Positions 9,898-16,529 of a stretch of DNA of 16,915 nt are shown piece by piece (the first letter of the stretch is position 1; every line of letters starts with the position of its first letter). Under the pieces are notes generated by a model. The model was not told the origin of the DNA. It saw only the letters and a program-made list of their open reading frames with translations, and made no database searches. The position numbers were made by a program, and so were the translations under genes. The stretch is from F2B08 sp046260445 (GTDB lineage: Bacteria > Actinomycetota > Actinomycetes > Actinomycetales > Dermatophilaceae), in NCBI GenBank assembly GCA_046260445.1, contig JBHEPF010000013.1, positions 1 to 16,915 of the forward strand, written 5' to 3'.

Positions 9898-10428
9898 TCA
9901 ATCAGTCTCTCTGCGTTGGGGGGAGGTGCTGGCGTCTGCGGGATCGGGCCCGTGCGCGGCGAAGCCGCCACTCGATCCGTGTCCAGTCTCCCCCCGTTCG
10001 CTTCTCGGAAGCGAATCCACGGCGATGAACTCGGCGTGGAGGACCGGCACGACGAGCAGCTGAGCGATCCGATCACCGGCACGTACCTGGAACATCTCGC
10101 TGCCCAGGTTGACGAGGTTGACGAGGATCTCGCCGCGGTATCCGCTGTCGACGGTACCGGGCGCGTTGACGATGCTGATGCCATGCCGGGCGGCCAGCCC
10201 CGAGCGTGGGTGCACGAGCCCGGCACATCCCGGGGGGATCGCGACGGCGACCCCGGTGCGCACCAGGGCGCGCGCCCCCGGTGCGAGGACCAGGTCCTCG
10301 GCCGACGACAGGTCGGCGCCTGCATCGCCGGGTTTGGCATATCCGGGTGTGGTCCCCCCGTCGAGCAGGAGCAGCGGGACCTCGATGTGCCCGTCGAGGT
10401 CCGACCCCCGAGGAGTCAGGCCGCGCAC
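9898..10428 (-). CDS. dut: dUTP diphosphatase (dUTPase)
   Basis: Hydrolyses dUTP to dUMP and pyrophosphate, keeping uracil out of DNA and feeding thymidylate synthesis. It is a homotrimeric, Mg2+-dependent cytosolic enzyme. All five motifs are present in the 176-aa product: DAGADL (35-40), PRSGLA (74-79), GTVDSGYRGEI (91-101, catalytic D94 and uracil-stacking Y97), RIAQL (120-124) and RGETGHGSSGGF (145-156). About 20 residues follow motif 5 (AAHGPDPADASTSPQRRETD), where most dUTPases end within a few residues. The GTG at 10428 overlaps the end of the DUF4193 gene by 13 nt; a further in-frame GTG at 10494 would lie deep inside that gene and is unlikely. Confidence 0.95.
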   Translation of the reverse strand: MRGLTPRGSDLDGHIEVPLLLLDGGTTPGYAKPGDAGADLSSAEDLVLAPGARALVRTGVAVAIPPGCAGLVHPRSGLAARHGISIVNAPGTVDSGYRGEILVNLVNLGSEMFQVRAGDRIAQLLVVPVLHAEFIAVDSLPRSERGETGHGSSGGFAAHGPDPADASTSPQRRETD

Positions 10429-10715
10429 TCGCGGCAGACCATCGTCCCGTTCTTCTCCGAGGCCAGTTGGCTGCGGTGGTGGACGAGGAAGCACTGGCTA
10501 CACGTGAACTCGTCGGCCTGTCGCGGCAGGACCCGGACCGAGAGCTCCTCCCCCGAGAGGTCGGCGCCCGGGAGCTCGAAGCCCTCAGCCTGTTCGGTCT
10601 CGTCCACGTCGACACTCGACGAGCGCGTGTCGACCCGACGGGACTTCAGCTCCTCGATCGAGTCCTCGGAGATCTCGTCGTCGGTCTTGCGTGGTGCATC
10701 GTAGTCAGTGGCCAC
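10416..10715 (-). CDS. DUF4193 zinc-ribbon-like protein
   Basis: A 99-aa protein with a very acidic N-terminal part (about 1-60) and a C-terminal CxxC-x18-CxxC motif (C72, C75, C94, C97) ending MVCRECAA, as expected for a small zinc ribbon. This is the DUF4193 family of actinobacteria, of unknown function. The acidic tail plus zinc ribbon would suit a protein-binding partner of a nucleic-acid enzyme such as RNA polymerase, but that is speculation. The GTG start follows AAGGAG by 7 nt, the clearest ribosome site in this operon. It is the first gene of the dut cluster, 54 nt after the inositol-phosphatase-like gene. Confidence 0.9.
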   Translation of the reverse strand: MATDYDAPRKTDDEISEDSIEELKSRRVDTRSSSVDVDETEQAEGFELPGADLSGEELSVRVLPRQADEFTCSQCFLVHHRSQLASEKNGTMVCRECAA

Positions 10716-10722
10716 GGTTGCT

Positions 10723-10728
10723 CTCCTT
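10723..10728 (-). promoter_or_regulatory. Ribosome binding site of the DUF4193 gene
   Basis: AAGGAG on the minus strand, 7 nt before the GTG at 10715. It is a strong site in a region where most starts have none, and it marks the head of the DUF4193-dut operon. No clear -10 box is visible in the 54-nt gap, so read-through from upstream is possible. Confidence 0.65.
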
Positions 10729-10769
10729 CACCCGGAACGTTGTGCAGCGAGGCGGATTGTGCCGCATTC

Positions 10770-11636
10770 TCAGACGGATGTCACGTCGCAGGTCGACATC
10801 GCCTGTTCGAGCCGCATAACGAACGAGTCCCGCAGGGCATTCCCGGTCGCGATGACGAGATCCTCGCCGGGGTGGGCGCGCCCGAGTCCGGTGACGACTC
10901 CGCCCGCCTCGGTGGCGATGAGCCAGCCCGCGGCGAGGTCCCAGGCGTGCAGTCCGCGCTCGTAGTAGACGTCCACGCTGCCTTCCGCGACGCGACAGAG
11001 GTCCAGTGCCGCGCTCCCGATCCGTCGGATGTCGCGGACGTCGGGGAGGAGGTCGGCGAGGACCGCCGCCTGCCAGGCTCTCCGGGGCGCGGAGTACCCG
11101 AAGCCGGTGGCGACGAGTGCCTGGCCGAGCGAGTCGAGGGAGCTCACCCGCAGGTCGCTCGTGCGCCCCCAGCGGTCCTCACGGGTCGCGCCCGATCCCC
11201 GTGCAGCGCTGTAGGCCTCGTCCGTGACGGGATTGACGACGGCACCGGCAATGGGAGCCCAGGCGCCCTCGACACGCGGATCCCCGGTGACCGCGGCGAT
11301 GCTCACGGCGTAGGCCGGCACGCCATAGAGATAGTTGACCGTGCCGTCGATCGGATCGACGACCCAGGTGATCCCGGTCCCGCCCAGGTGGGCGGTGCCC
11401 TCCTCCTCCCCGAGGAACCCGTCGTCGGGACGCAGTCTCGCCAGCGAGCTCACGATGAGGTCCTGAGAGCGCTGGTCCATGTCCGTCACGACGTCGGTGA
11501 CGGTCGACTTCGTCCCGACGCGCAGCTCGTCCGGACGCTCGTCGACGATGAACCGACCCGCCTCACGAGCGATCTCGAGGGCGATCGCTCGCAGCTCGTC
11601 GACGGGGAGGTCGGCGGTCAGACCGGTGTCGGTCAT
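10770..11636 (-). CDS. suhB: Inositol monophosphatase family protein (SuhB-like)
   Basis: A 288-aa metal-dependent phosphatase of the IMPase/FBPase superfamily. Metal-binding motifs are GEEEG (76-80), WVVDPIDGTVNY (91-102) and AWDLAAGWLI (231-240, D233), with Mg2+ bridging these acids. Likely substrates are inositol-1-phosphate or related phosphates; actinobacteria use inositol for phosphatidylinositol and mycothiol. The paralogues IMPase, SuhB, HisN and CysQ are hard to separate by eye. The position next to DUF4193 and dut agrees with M. tuberculosis suhB (Rv2701c). The ATG lies 9 nt after the ferrochelatase stop, so it is co-transcribed with that gene. Confidence 0.9.
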   Translation of the reverse strand: MTDTGLTADLPVDELRAIALEIAREAGRFIVDERPDELRVGTKSTVTDVVTDMDQRSQDLIVSSLARLRPDDGFLGEEEGTAHLGGTGITWVVDPIDGTVNYLYGVPAYAVSIAAVTGDPRVEGAWAPIAGAVVNPVTDEAYSAARGSGATREDRWGRTSDLRVSSLDSLGQALVATGFGYSAPRRAWQAAVLADLLPDVRDIRRIGSAALDLCRVAEGSVDVYYERGLHAWDLAAGWLIATEAGGVVTGLGRAHPGEDLVIATGNALRDSFVMRLEQAMSTCDVTSV

Positions 11637-11645
11637 GGAGCCGAC

Positions 11646-12761
11646 TCAGTCCTGTCCGCAGAGGGCCGGGCGTGAGGTGCGCAGGTTCGGGCAGCAGCCG
11701 GGGTCGCAGACGGAGGGCCGGACGTCCTCGCCCGTCCACTGCGGGCGCTCCGGCGCCTCGCCGCGAGCCTCCGCGGCGCGCTCGAGCAGGAGGTCGACGA
11801 GTCCGGACACGAAGTCGGCGCGGGTGCCGACCGTCCCGGCACGCACGAGGCGCACCCCGAGCCGGTCGCACGTGGCCTGCGCCTCGGTGTCAAGGTCGTA
11901 GACGACCTCCATGTGGTCCGAGATGAAGCCGATCGGCGCGAGGACGACGGCCCCGATCCCCTCGGCTGCCAGCTCCTCGATCCGGTCGTTGACGTCGGGC
12001 TCGAGCCACGGCTGCTGAGGCGGGCCCGACCGAGAGCAGAAGACGAGCTCACTCGTGAGCCCGGGGAGCTCCAGATCCTCAGCGACCTGCTCGGTGACCG
12101 CCTCGGCCAGCCAGAGGTGCTGCCTGCTGTAGAGATGTCCCTCGCCGTCCCCGGGGCCCGAGGTCGCGTCCATCGCGGTCGGGATCGAGTGGGTGACGAA
12201 GAGAAGTGCTGGGCTCGGGCTCGTCTCACGGGCGGCGCGTACGGCCTCGCGCACCGCCGCCACGTTGGCCGCACCGAAGCCCGGATGCAGCGCATACGGG
12301 CGGACCTTGTCCACCTCGAGCGTGACGCCCGTGGCCTCACGTGCGGCGCTGACACCCGCGGCGATGTTCTCGCGGTACTGGCGACAGGAGGAGTAACACG
12401 AGTAGGCGCTCGTCGTGAGAACGAGGACACGGCGGTGTCCCGCGTCGACCAGCTCGGTGAACGTGTCCGGGACCAGCGGCTCGAAGTTGCGGTTTGCCCA
12501 CCGCAGCGTGGTGGGCATGCCGCGAGCCGCGAGCTCGGTCTCGAGAGCGGAGATCAGGGCGCGGTTCTGGGCGTTGATGGGACTGACGCCTCCGAAGAGT
12601 GAGTAGTGCTCCCCCACCTCTGCCAGACGCTCGTCCGGGATGCCCTTCCCCGCGGTGACCTGCCGCAGGAACGGGAGGACGTCGTCGGGACCCTCCGGAC
12701 CGCCGAACGACAGCAGGACGACGGCGTCATAGGGACTCAGCTCGGGGCTCAAGGAAGGCAC
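11646..12761 (-). CDS. hemH: Ferrochelatase (coproporphyrin III ferrochelatase, CpfC type)
   Basis: Inserts Fe2+ into a porphyrin. In actinobacteria the substrate is coproporphyrin III (coproporphyrin-dependent heme pathway), so the modern symbol is cpfC. The 371-aa protein begins with the canonical DAVVLLSFGGPEGPDDV. The metal-binding histidine H191 is in FVTHSIPTAMD and the acidic partner E285 in SDHMEVVYDLD. The C-terminus has four cysteines, C352, C356, C357 and C368 (VCDPGCCPNL...ALCGQD), the arrangement seen in ferrochelatases carrying a [2Fe-2S] cluster. Starting GTG 12761 is preceded by TAGACT at 6 nt and no Shine-Dalgarno, suggesting a leaderless mRNA. It is divergent from sepH and followed 9 nt later by the IMPase gene. 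Confidence 0.95.
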   Translation of the reverse strand: MPSLSPELSPYDAVVLLSFGGPEGPDDVLPFLRQVTAGKGIPDERLAEVGEHYSLFGGVSPINAQNRALISALETELAARGMPTTLRWANRNFEPLVPDTFTELVDAGHRRVLVLTTSAYSCYSSCRQYRENIAAGVSAAREATGVTLEVDKVRPYALHPGFGAANVAAVREAVRAARETSPSPALLFVTHSIPTAMDATSGPGDGEGHLYSRQHLWLAEAVTEQVAEDLELPGLTSELVFCSRSGPPQQPWLEPDVNDRIEELAAEGIGAVVLAPIGFISDHMEVVYDLDTEAQATCDRLGVRLVRAGTVGTRADFVSGLVDLLLERAAEARGEAPERPQWTGEDVRPSVCDPGCCPNLRTSRPALCGQD

Positions 12762-12767
12762 TTCACC

Positions 12768-12773
12768 AGTCTA
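12768..12773 (-). promoter_or_regulatory. Candidate -10 box, leaderless start of ferrochelatase
   Basis: TAGACT on the minus strand ends 6 nt before the GTG at 12761; the spacer is GGTGAA. No good -35 is visible. Confidence 0.4.
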
Positions 12774-12856
12774 GGAGGGTGCACGCATCCAGTTTTTCCG
12801 GTCCCTTGCCGCGTGCCCTCTTGGTGGAACGCAGGACCTTTGGCACGCTCACCCCT

Positions 12857-13936
12857 ATGGGACAGGGTCTGACGCAGCTGCGCCTCATCGGCGTGCACGA
12901 CAGCGGTGAGCACCTCCTGCTGTCGGACGGCGAAGGCCGCCGCTATGTGCTGCCGCTCGACGAGACCCTCAAGGCGGCGGCCCGGCGGGACCGCCCCCGG
13001 CTCGGTCAGCTGCAGATCGAGATCGACGGCGCGATCCGTCCCCGCGAGGTCCAGGCCCTCGTGCGGACCGGCCTCTCCCCGGAGGAGATCGCCGATCGGA
13101 CCGGGTGGAGTGTCGAGAGAATCCGCCGCTACGAGGGACCTGTGCTCGCCGAGCGGGAGCACGCCGCGACCCTTGCCCAACAGGTCTACGTCCGGAGTGG
13201 GTCGAACCCTCTCACCCTGGGTGGCCGGGTCTCGCGCCGCCTGCACGACCGGGGTGTCGACCCGAGTGCCACCGCCTGGGACGCCATCCGTTCCGAGGAG
13301 GGCAACTGGACCGTCACCGCGACGTTCGTTGCCGGCGGTCGGGAGCGCACTGCGTCGTGGTACTTCGACATGGCGGGGCGCACCGTCGTCGCGGCCAACG
13401 ACGAAGCGCGCTGGCTGAGCGAGGACGACACCCCGAGCGGACCGATCCCCGCCCCGCATTCCCCGCACGGGTCCGACCACGACGTCACCGTCTTCGACGT
13501 CGAGGCCGACGGCGGGTTGTCCTCACCGCGCCGCGGGATGGCCCAGCCCATCGACCTCATGCAGGCGATGCGGGACGGCTCCAGCGTCCGCAGCCGCCGT
13601 CGCCGCCGCCGTGCCCCCAGCCCGACCGACATCCCTCTCGACCAGCCCGATGATGCCCTCCCCCTGGAGGAGATGGGCTATGACCCGCAGACGATGGGTG
13701 ACCCGCCAGGTGCCCACGGCAGCCATCCCGAGGATGAGGCGACACCCGTGCCGGAGGCCGGAGGCGGGCCGGAGCAGCCGACGCGCCCCACTTCGGAGGC
13801 CGATGCCTCGCCCTCCGGCCAGGATGGGCCCGGCGCGAAGGAGCCCGGCTCCTCGGAGCAGCCTCGGGCCAAGGGAAAGCGCCCCTCGGTGCCCAGCTGG
13901 GACGACATCATGTTCGGGACGCGACCGCCCCCCTGA
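12857..13936 (+). CDS. sepH: Septation protein SepH (DUF3071)
   Basis: SepH binds FtsZ and stimulates its assembly at division sites in Streptomyces and mycobacteria; the family is an actinobacterial hallmark. The 359-aa product begins MGQGLTQLRLIGVHDSGEHL and carries the conserved N-terminal DUF3071 domain to about residue 175. Within it is a helix-turn-helix-like segment at about 61-92 (RPREVQALVRTGLSPEEIAD, then RTGWSVERIRRYEGP). A long disordered middle contains an eight-residue basic run (SRRRRRRR) followed by proline/glutamate-rich sequence. The conserved C-terminal motif KRPSVPSWDDIMFG is intact. The ATG at 12857 is chosen on homology. The frame stays open back to 12779, but that part is unlike the family. 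The gene stands alone, divergent from ferrochelatase and convergent with tdk. Confidence 0.95.
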   Translation: MGQGLTQLRLIGVHDSGEHLLLSDGEGRRYVLPLDETLKAAARRDRPRLGQLQIEIDGAIRPREVQALVRTGLSPEEIADRTGWSVERIRRYEGPVLAEREHAATLAQQVYVRSGSNPLTLGGRVSRRLHDRGVDPSATAWDAIRSEEGNWTVTATFVAGGRERTASWYFDMAGRTVVAANDEARWLSEDDTPSGPIPAPHSPHGSDHDVTVFDVEADGGLSSPRRGMAQPIDLMQAMRDGSSVRSRRRRRRAPSPTDIPLDQPDDALPLEEMGYDPQTMGDPPGAHGSHPEDEATPVPEAGGGPEQPTRPTSEADASPSGQDGPGAKEPGSSEQPRAKGKRPSVPSWDDIMFGTRPPP

Positions 13937-13956
13937 CGCTCCTCCCGCCCGGAGCG
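13937..13956. terminator. Small hairpin between sepH and tdk
   Basis: CGCTCC (13937-13942) pairs with GGAGCG (13951-13956) around an 8-nt loop, immediately after the sepH stop and before the tdk stop on the other strand. The stem is only 6 bp and there is no T-tract, so this is a weak candidate for a shared terminator. Confidence 0.3.
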
Positions 13957-13963
13957 GACCAGG

Positions 13964-14674
13964 CTAGGACTCCGGCGCAGGCTGGGACTCCGAAGCCGGC
14001 TGCACCGGGCAGACGTCGAGGTCGAAGGGCAGCACGTCGGCCGATGACGCCGCGAGCGCCGCGGCACGGCTGTTCATCCGTCGCATGTAGTGCCGCCGGC
14101 AGAGCACTTCATACTCGACCTCGGGAGCCGGACCCTCCTCGCCCGAGCCGGTGTCGCCGACGACGACCTGCTCGCCCTCGACGACCATGACGCCGTCGAC
14201 GATCCGGGCGTTATGGGTGGCCCTCTGTCCGCACCAGCACAGGGCGGAGACCTGGAGGACCTGCACCCGGTCGGCGAGCTCGATGAGACGCTTCGACCCC
14301 GGGAAGAGCTCGGCGCGGAAGTCCGCGGTGATGCCGAAGCAGAACACGTCGATGCCGAGCTCGTCGACGACACGGGCCAGACCGTCGACCTGCACGCGGG
14401 TGTAGAACTGGGCCTCGTCGCAGATGAGGTAGTCGATGCGCTCGCCCGCCGTGAGGCATCCGACGACCGTGTCCCAGAAGTCGAGTCCGTCGCCGACCTC
14501 GACCGCCTCGGTGGCCAGGCCGAGGCGGGAGGAGAGCATCGAGGAGCCGGCCCGGTCGAACTTGGAGAAGATCACTCCCCGACGACCGCGGTGGCGATGG
14601 TTGTGGTCCATCTGGAGAGCCAGGGTGGATTTGCCGCAGTCCATCGTGCCGGAGAAGAAGATGAGCTCAGCCAT
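13964..14674 (-). CDS. tdk: Thymidine kinase (TK1 type)
   Basis: Phosphorylates thymidine with ATP in the pyrimidine salvage pathway; cytosolic, usually a tetramer. The 236-aa product has the P-loop GTMDCGKST (9-17), the Walker B/catalytic segment CDEAQF (85-90, with E87 as base) and the lasso region with zinc ligands C146/C148 (ALCWCGQRATHNAR) and C192/H195 (CRRH). The first zinc pair has one residue between cysteines where many TK1 enzymes have two. About 30 residues after the core form a non-conserved tail (ASESQPAPES). AAGGA lies about 6 nt before the ATG. It follows the phosphodiesterase gene by 21 nt and is the last gene of that operon. Confidence 0.95.
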   Translation of the reverse strand: MAELIFFSGTMDCGKSTLALQMDHNHRHRGRRGVIFSKFDRAGSSMLSSRLGLATEAVEVGDGLDFWDTVVGCLTAGERIDYLICDEAQFYTRVQVDGLARVVDELGIDVFCFGITADFRAELFPGSKRLIELADRVQVLQVSALCWCGQRATHNARIVDGVMVVEGEQVVVGDTGSGEEGPAPEVEYEVLCRRHYMRRMNSRAAALAASSADVLPFDLDVCPVQPASESQPAPES

Positions 14675-14695
14675 GCGGTGTCCTTGCGGGGCGTC

Positions 14696-15856
14696 CTAGC
14701 GGGAGGAGACGGACAGGGACAGGATCGGGATGTCGACCTCGTCGGCCGTGAGGGAGCCGTGGACCCCCCGCAGCGCGATGAGCTCGGGCCGGTGGACCCG
14801 CGAGTCGACGACGGAGTGCCCGGCCCGCATGAGCACGACGACATCGCCGATCCGAGGCAGCACCCGCTCGGCCACCGGCCCGAAGAGACCCGCGGCGACC
14901 GCCTCGTCCCGGCAGAGCACCTGCGCCCGGCCGCCGAGGCGGTCCCGCCACCGCCCGCAGACGTCGGCGGCGGCCCCGGGCAGCGCATACACCTGTGGGC
15001 TGCGCGGCTCTCCCGCGATCCGCTCGACGCCGGCGGTGAGGACCGGATCGAACGCCGCGTCGAGCACGTTCTCCGTCGGGACGTCGACCATGCCGTGGTC
15101 CGCCGTGATGACCAGCCCGGTACCGGCGGGCAGGGAGTGGGCGAGCCGGTCGAGCTCGGCGTCGACCGCGGCGACCTCGTCCCCCCACTGCCACGACTCG
15201 CAGCCGTGGACGTGGCCGATCTTGTCGACCTCGCCCCAGTACAGGTACGTGAGGGAGCGGGGCGTCGCGGCGCAGGCGACGGCTGCGTCGACCCGGCTGG
15301 AGAGGTCCTCGGCCCCGACGAAGCCTCCACCGCGCAGGGCCGCCCGGGTCAGGCCGGAGCCCTCGAAGAACCCGGGTCCGATCCGGGTGGTGACCAGTCC
15401 GGCGGCGACCGCCTGTTCGAAGACCGTCGTATGCGGTTGCCACTCCTCCGGCACCGGGCCGCCCTCCCACGACAGCTCGTTGAGCATCCGGCCGGTGCCC
15501 GGGACCCGCACCTCGTATCCCACCAGACCGTGCGCCCCGGGCGGCAGACCCGTCCCGAAGCTGGCCATCGAGGTGGCGGTCGTCGTGGGGAACCCGGCGC
15601 CCACGGTGAGTGCCGTGGGCAGGAGGGAACGCAGGAAGGGGGTGTGCCCGGCGCGGCGACGCAGGAGACGGTCACCGAGCCCGTCGACGAGGACAACGAC
15701 CGCGCGGTCCATCTCCGGCAGCGCGAGACGGCTCGTGACGGACTCCGGGTCCGGTCGCACCCCCAGGCTGGAGAGAACGCTCGGCAGGACGTCGCCGAGG
15801 CCTGCGCTGTCATAGCGCGGCCAGGCCCAGTCGTGGACCGGGGGTTCCGTCGTCAT
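14696..15856 (-). CDS. Alkaline phosphatase superfamily protein, nucleotide pyrophosphatase/phosphodiesterase type
   Basis: A 386-aa protein of the NPP branch of the alkaline phosphatase superfamily, expected to use two metal ions to cleave phosphodiester or pyrophosphate bonds. Visible metal ligands are D58 (VVVLVDGLGD), D211 and H215 (GEVDKIGHVHG), D253/H254 (ITADHGM) and H366 (GVHGS). The nucleophile is a threonine in FPTTTATSM (91-93). No signal peptide is seen, so it is probably cytoplasmic, unlike many NPP enzymes. The ATG overlaps the stop of DUF5998 as ATGA, which indicates coupling, and thymidine kinase follows 21 nt later. The substrate is unknown; a nucleotide is plausible from the family and its neighbour. 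Confidence 0.9.
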   Translation of the reverse strand: MTTEPPVHDWAWPRYDSAGLGDVLPSVLSSLGVRPDPESVTSRLALPEMDRAVVVLVDGLGDRLLRRRAGHTPFLRSLLPTALTVGAGFPTTTATSMASFGTGLPPGAHGLVGYEVRVPGTGRMLNELSWEGGPVPEEWQPHTTVFEQAVAAGLVTTRIGPGFFEGSGLTRAALRGGGFVGAEDLSSRVDAAVACAATPRSLTYLYWGEVDKIGHVHGCESWQWGDEVAAVDAELDRLAHSLPAGTGLVITADHGMVDVPTENVLDAAFDPVLTAGVERIAGEPRSPQVYALPGAAADVCGRWRDRLGGRAQVLCRDEAVAAGLFGPVAERVLPRIGDVVVLMRAGHSVVDSRVHRPELIALRGVHGSLTADEVDIPILSLSVSSR

Positions 15857-16458
15857 CGGGTGACGGGCACCCCGGTCGACGCGGACATCGCCTGGGCGAA
15901 GGACAGGGCCGACCGGACGACCGCGTCTCCGTCGGCGTCGGCGCTGACGCGCAGGGAGATGTCATCGCCGGTGATCGTGCCGTCGTAGCCGTGGTCGGCG
16001 TCGCACCCCGGGTCGCCGCAGGTCGCCGGCCCGACATCGATGCGGCTCACAGTGCCCCACCCGAGCGTGAGCGTGACCTCGCGGCCGAGGGATCCGGGGA
16101 CGTAGTCGCCGGGGTCGGAGACGACGTGGGTGACCATGACGCCGCGCACCGCGGTGAGGGGGATGACCTCGCTCGTGGCCGTGGCGACATCGCCCTCTCC
16201 AGGGTGACCCTCGTGGTCGTCGGCGTGGACGATGACGAGCGTCGCGTCGGTGATGGCCAGAACCGTGACATGGCGTCGCACGGCATCCCGGTCGAAGGTC
16301 GTCTCCTGGTGCACGAAGCTCGAGACGACGTCCCGGGCGCCGACCGCGTGGGCGACGACGTCGCTCACCAGCGCCGGGTAGTAGCCGGCCCGCTCGATCG
16401 AGGTGAGCAGCTCGGCCGGGAGCGGGCTGCGAGGGGAGGGCAGGGAGGATCGGCGCAC
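15853..16458 (-). CDS. DUF5998 family protein
   Basis: A 201-aa soluble protein I place in DUF5998, an actinobacterial family without assigned function. Recognisable parts are LPAELLTSIERAGYYPALVS near the N-terminus, a beta-rich core (HVTVLAITDATLVIVHADDH, and GREVTLTLGWG further on) and the cluster CGDPGCDADHGYDG (C147, C152, H156), which could bind a metal. The C-terminus (SALSFAQAMSAST) is helical. The start is GTG 16458, with TAGGAT 6 nt upstream and no Shine-Dalgarno, consistent with a leaderless transcript. It heads an operon with the phosphodiesterase (4-nt overlap) and tdk. Confidence 0.87.
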   Translation of the reverse strand: MRRSSLPSPRSPLPAELLTSIERAGYYPALVSDVVAHAVGARDVVSSFVHQETTFDRDAVRRHVTVLAITDATLVIVHADDHEGHPGEGDVATATSEVIPLTAVRGVMVTHVVSDPGDYVPGSLGREVTLTLGWGTVSRIDVGPATCGDPGCDADHGYDGTITGDDISLRVSADADGDAVVRSALSFAQAMSASTGVPVTR

Positions 16459-16464
16459 CGGACC

Positions 16465-16470
16465 ATCCTA
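16465..16470 (-). promoter_or_regulatory. Candidate -10 box, leaderless start of DUF5998
   Basis: TAGGAT on the minus strand ends 6 nt before the GTG at 16458; the spacer is GGTCCG. It is the best -10 match among the four similar boxes in the window. Confidence 0.45.
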
Positions 16471-16529
16471 GGCGTCCATGTCGGGGGCTCCGATGTCCCT
16501 TGCCCTCGCCCCGTCCGACCACCCGTCCA

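Noticed and set aside
12779..12856. A 26-residue N-terminal extension of SepH.
   Set aside because: The extra sequence does not resemble the family, whereas MGQGLTQLRL at 12857 matches the usual SepH N-terminus. The extension would also occupy the divergent promoter.
14090..15988. A long plus-strand open frame opposite tdk and the phosphodiesterase.
   Set aside because: It crosses two real, motif-complete minus-strand genes and their junction, and its product has shadow-frame composition.
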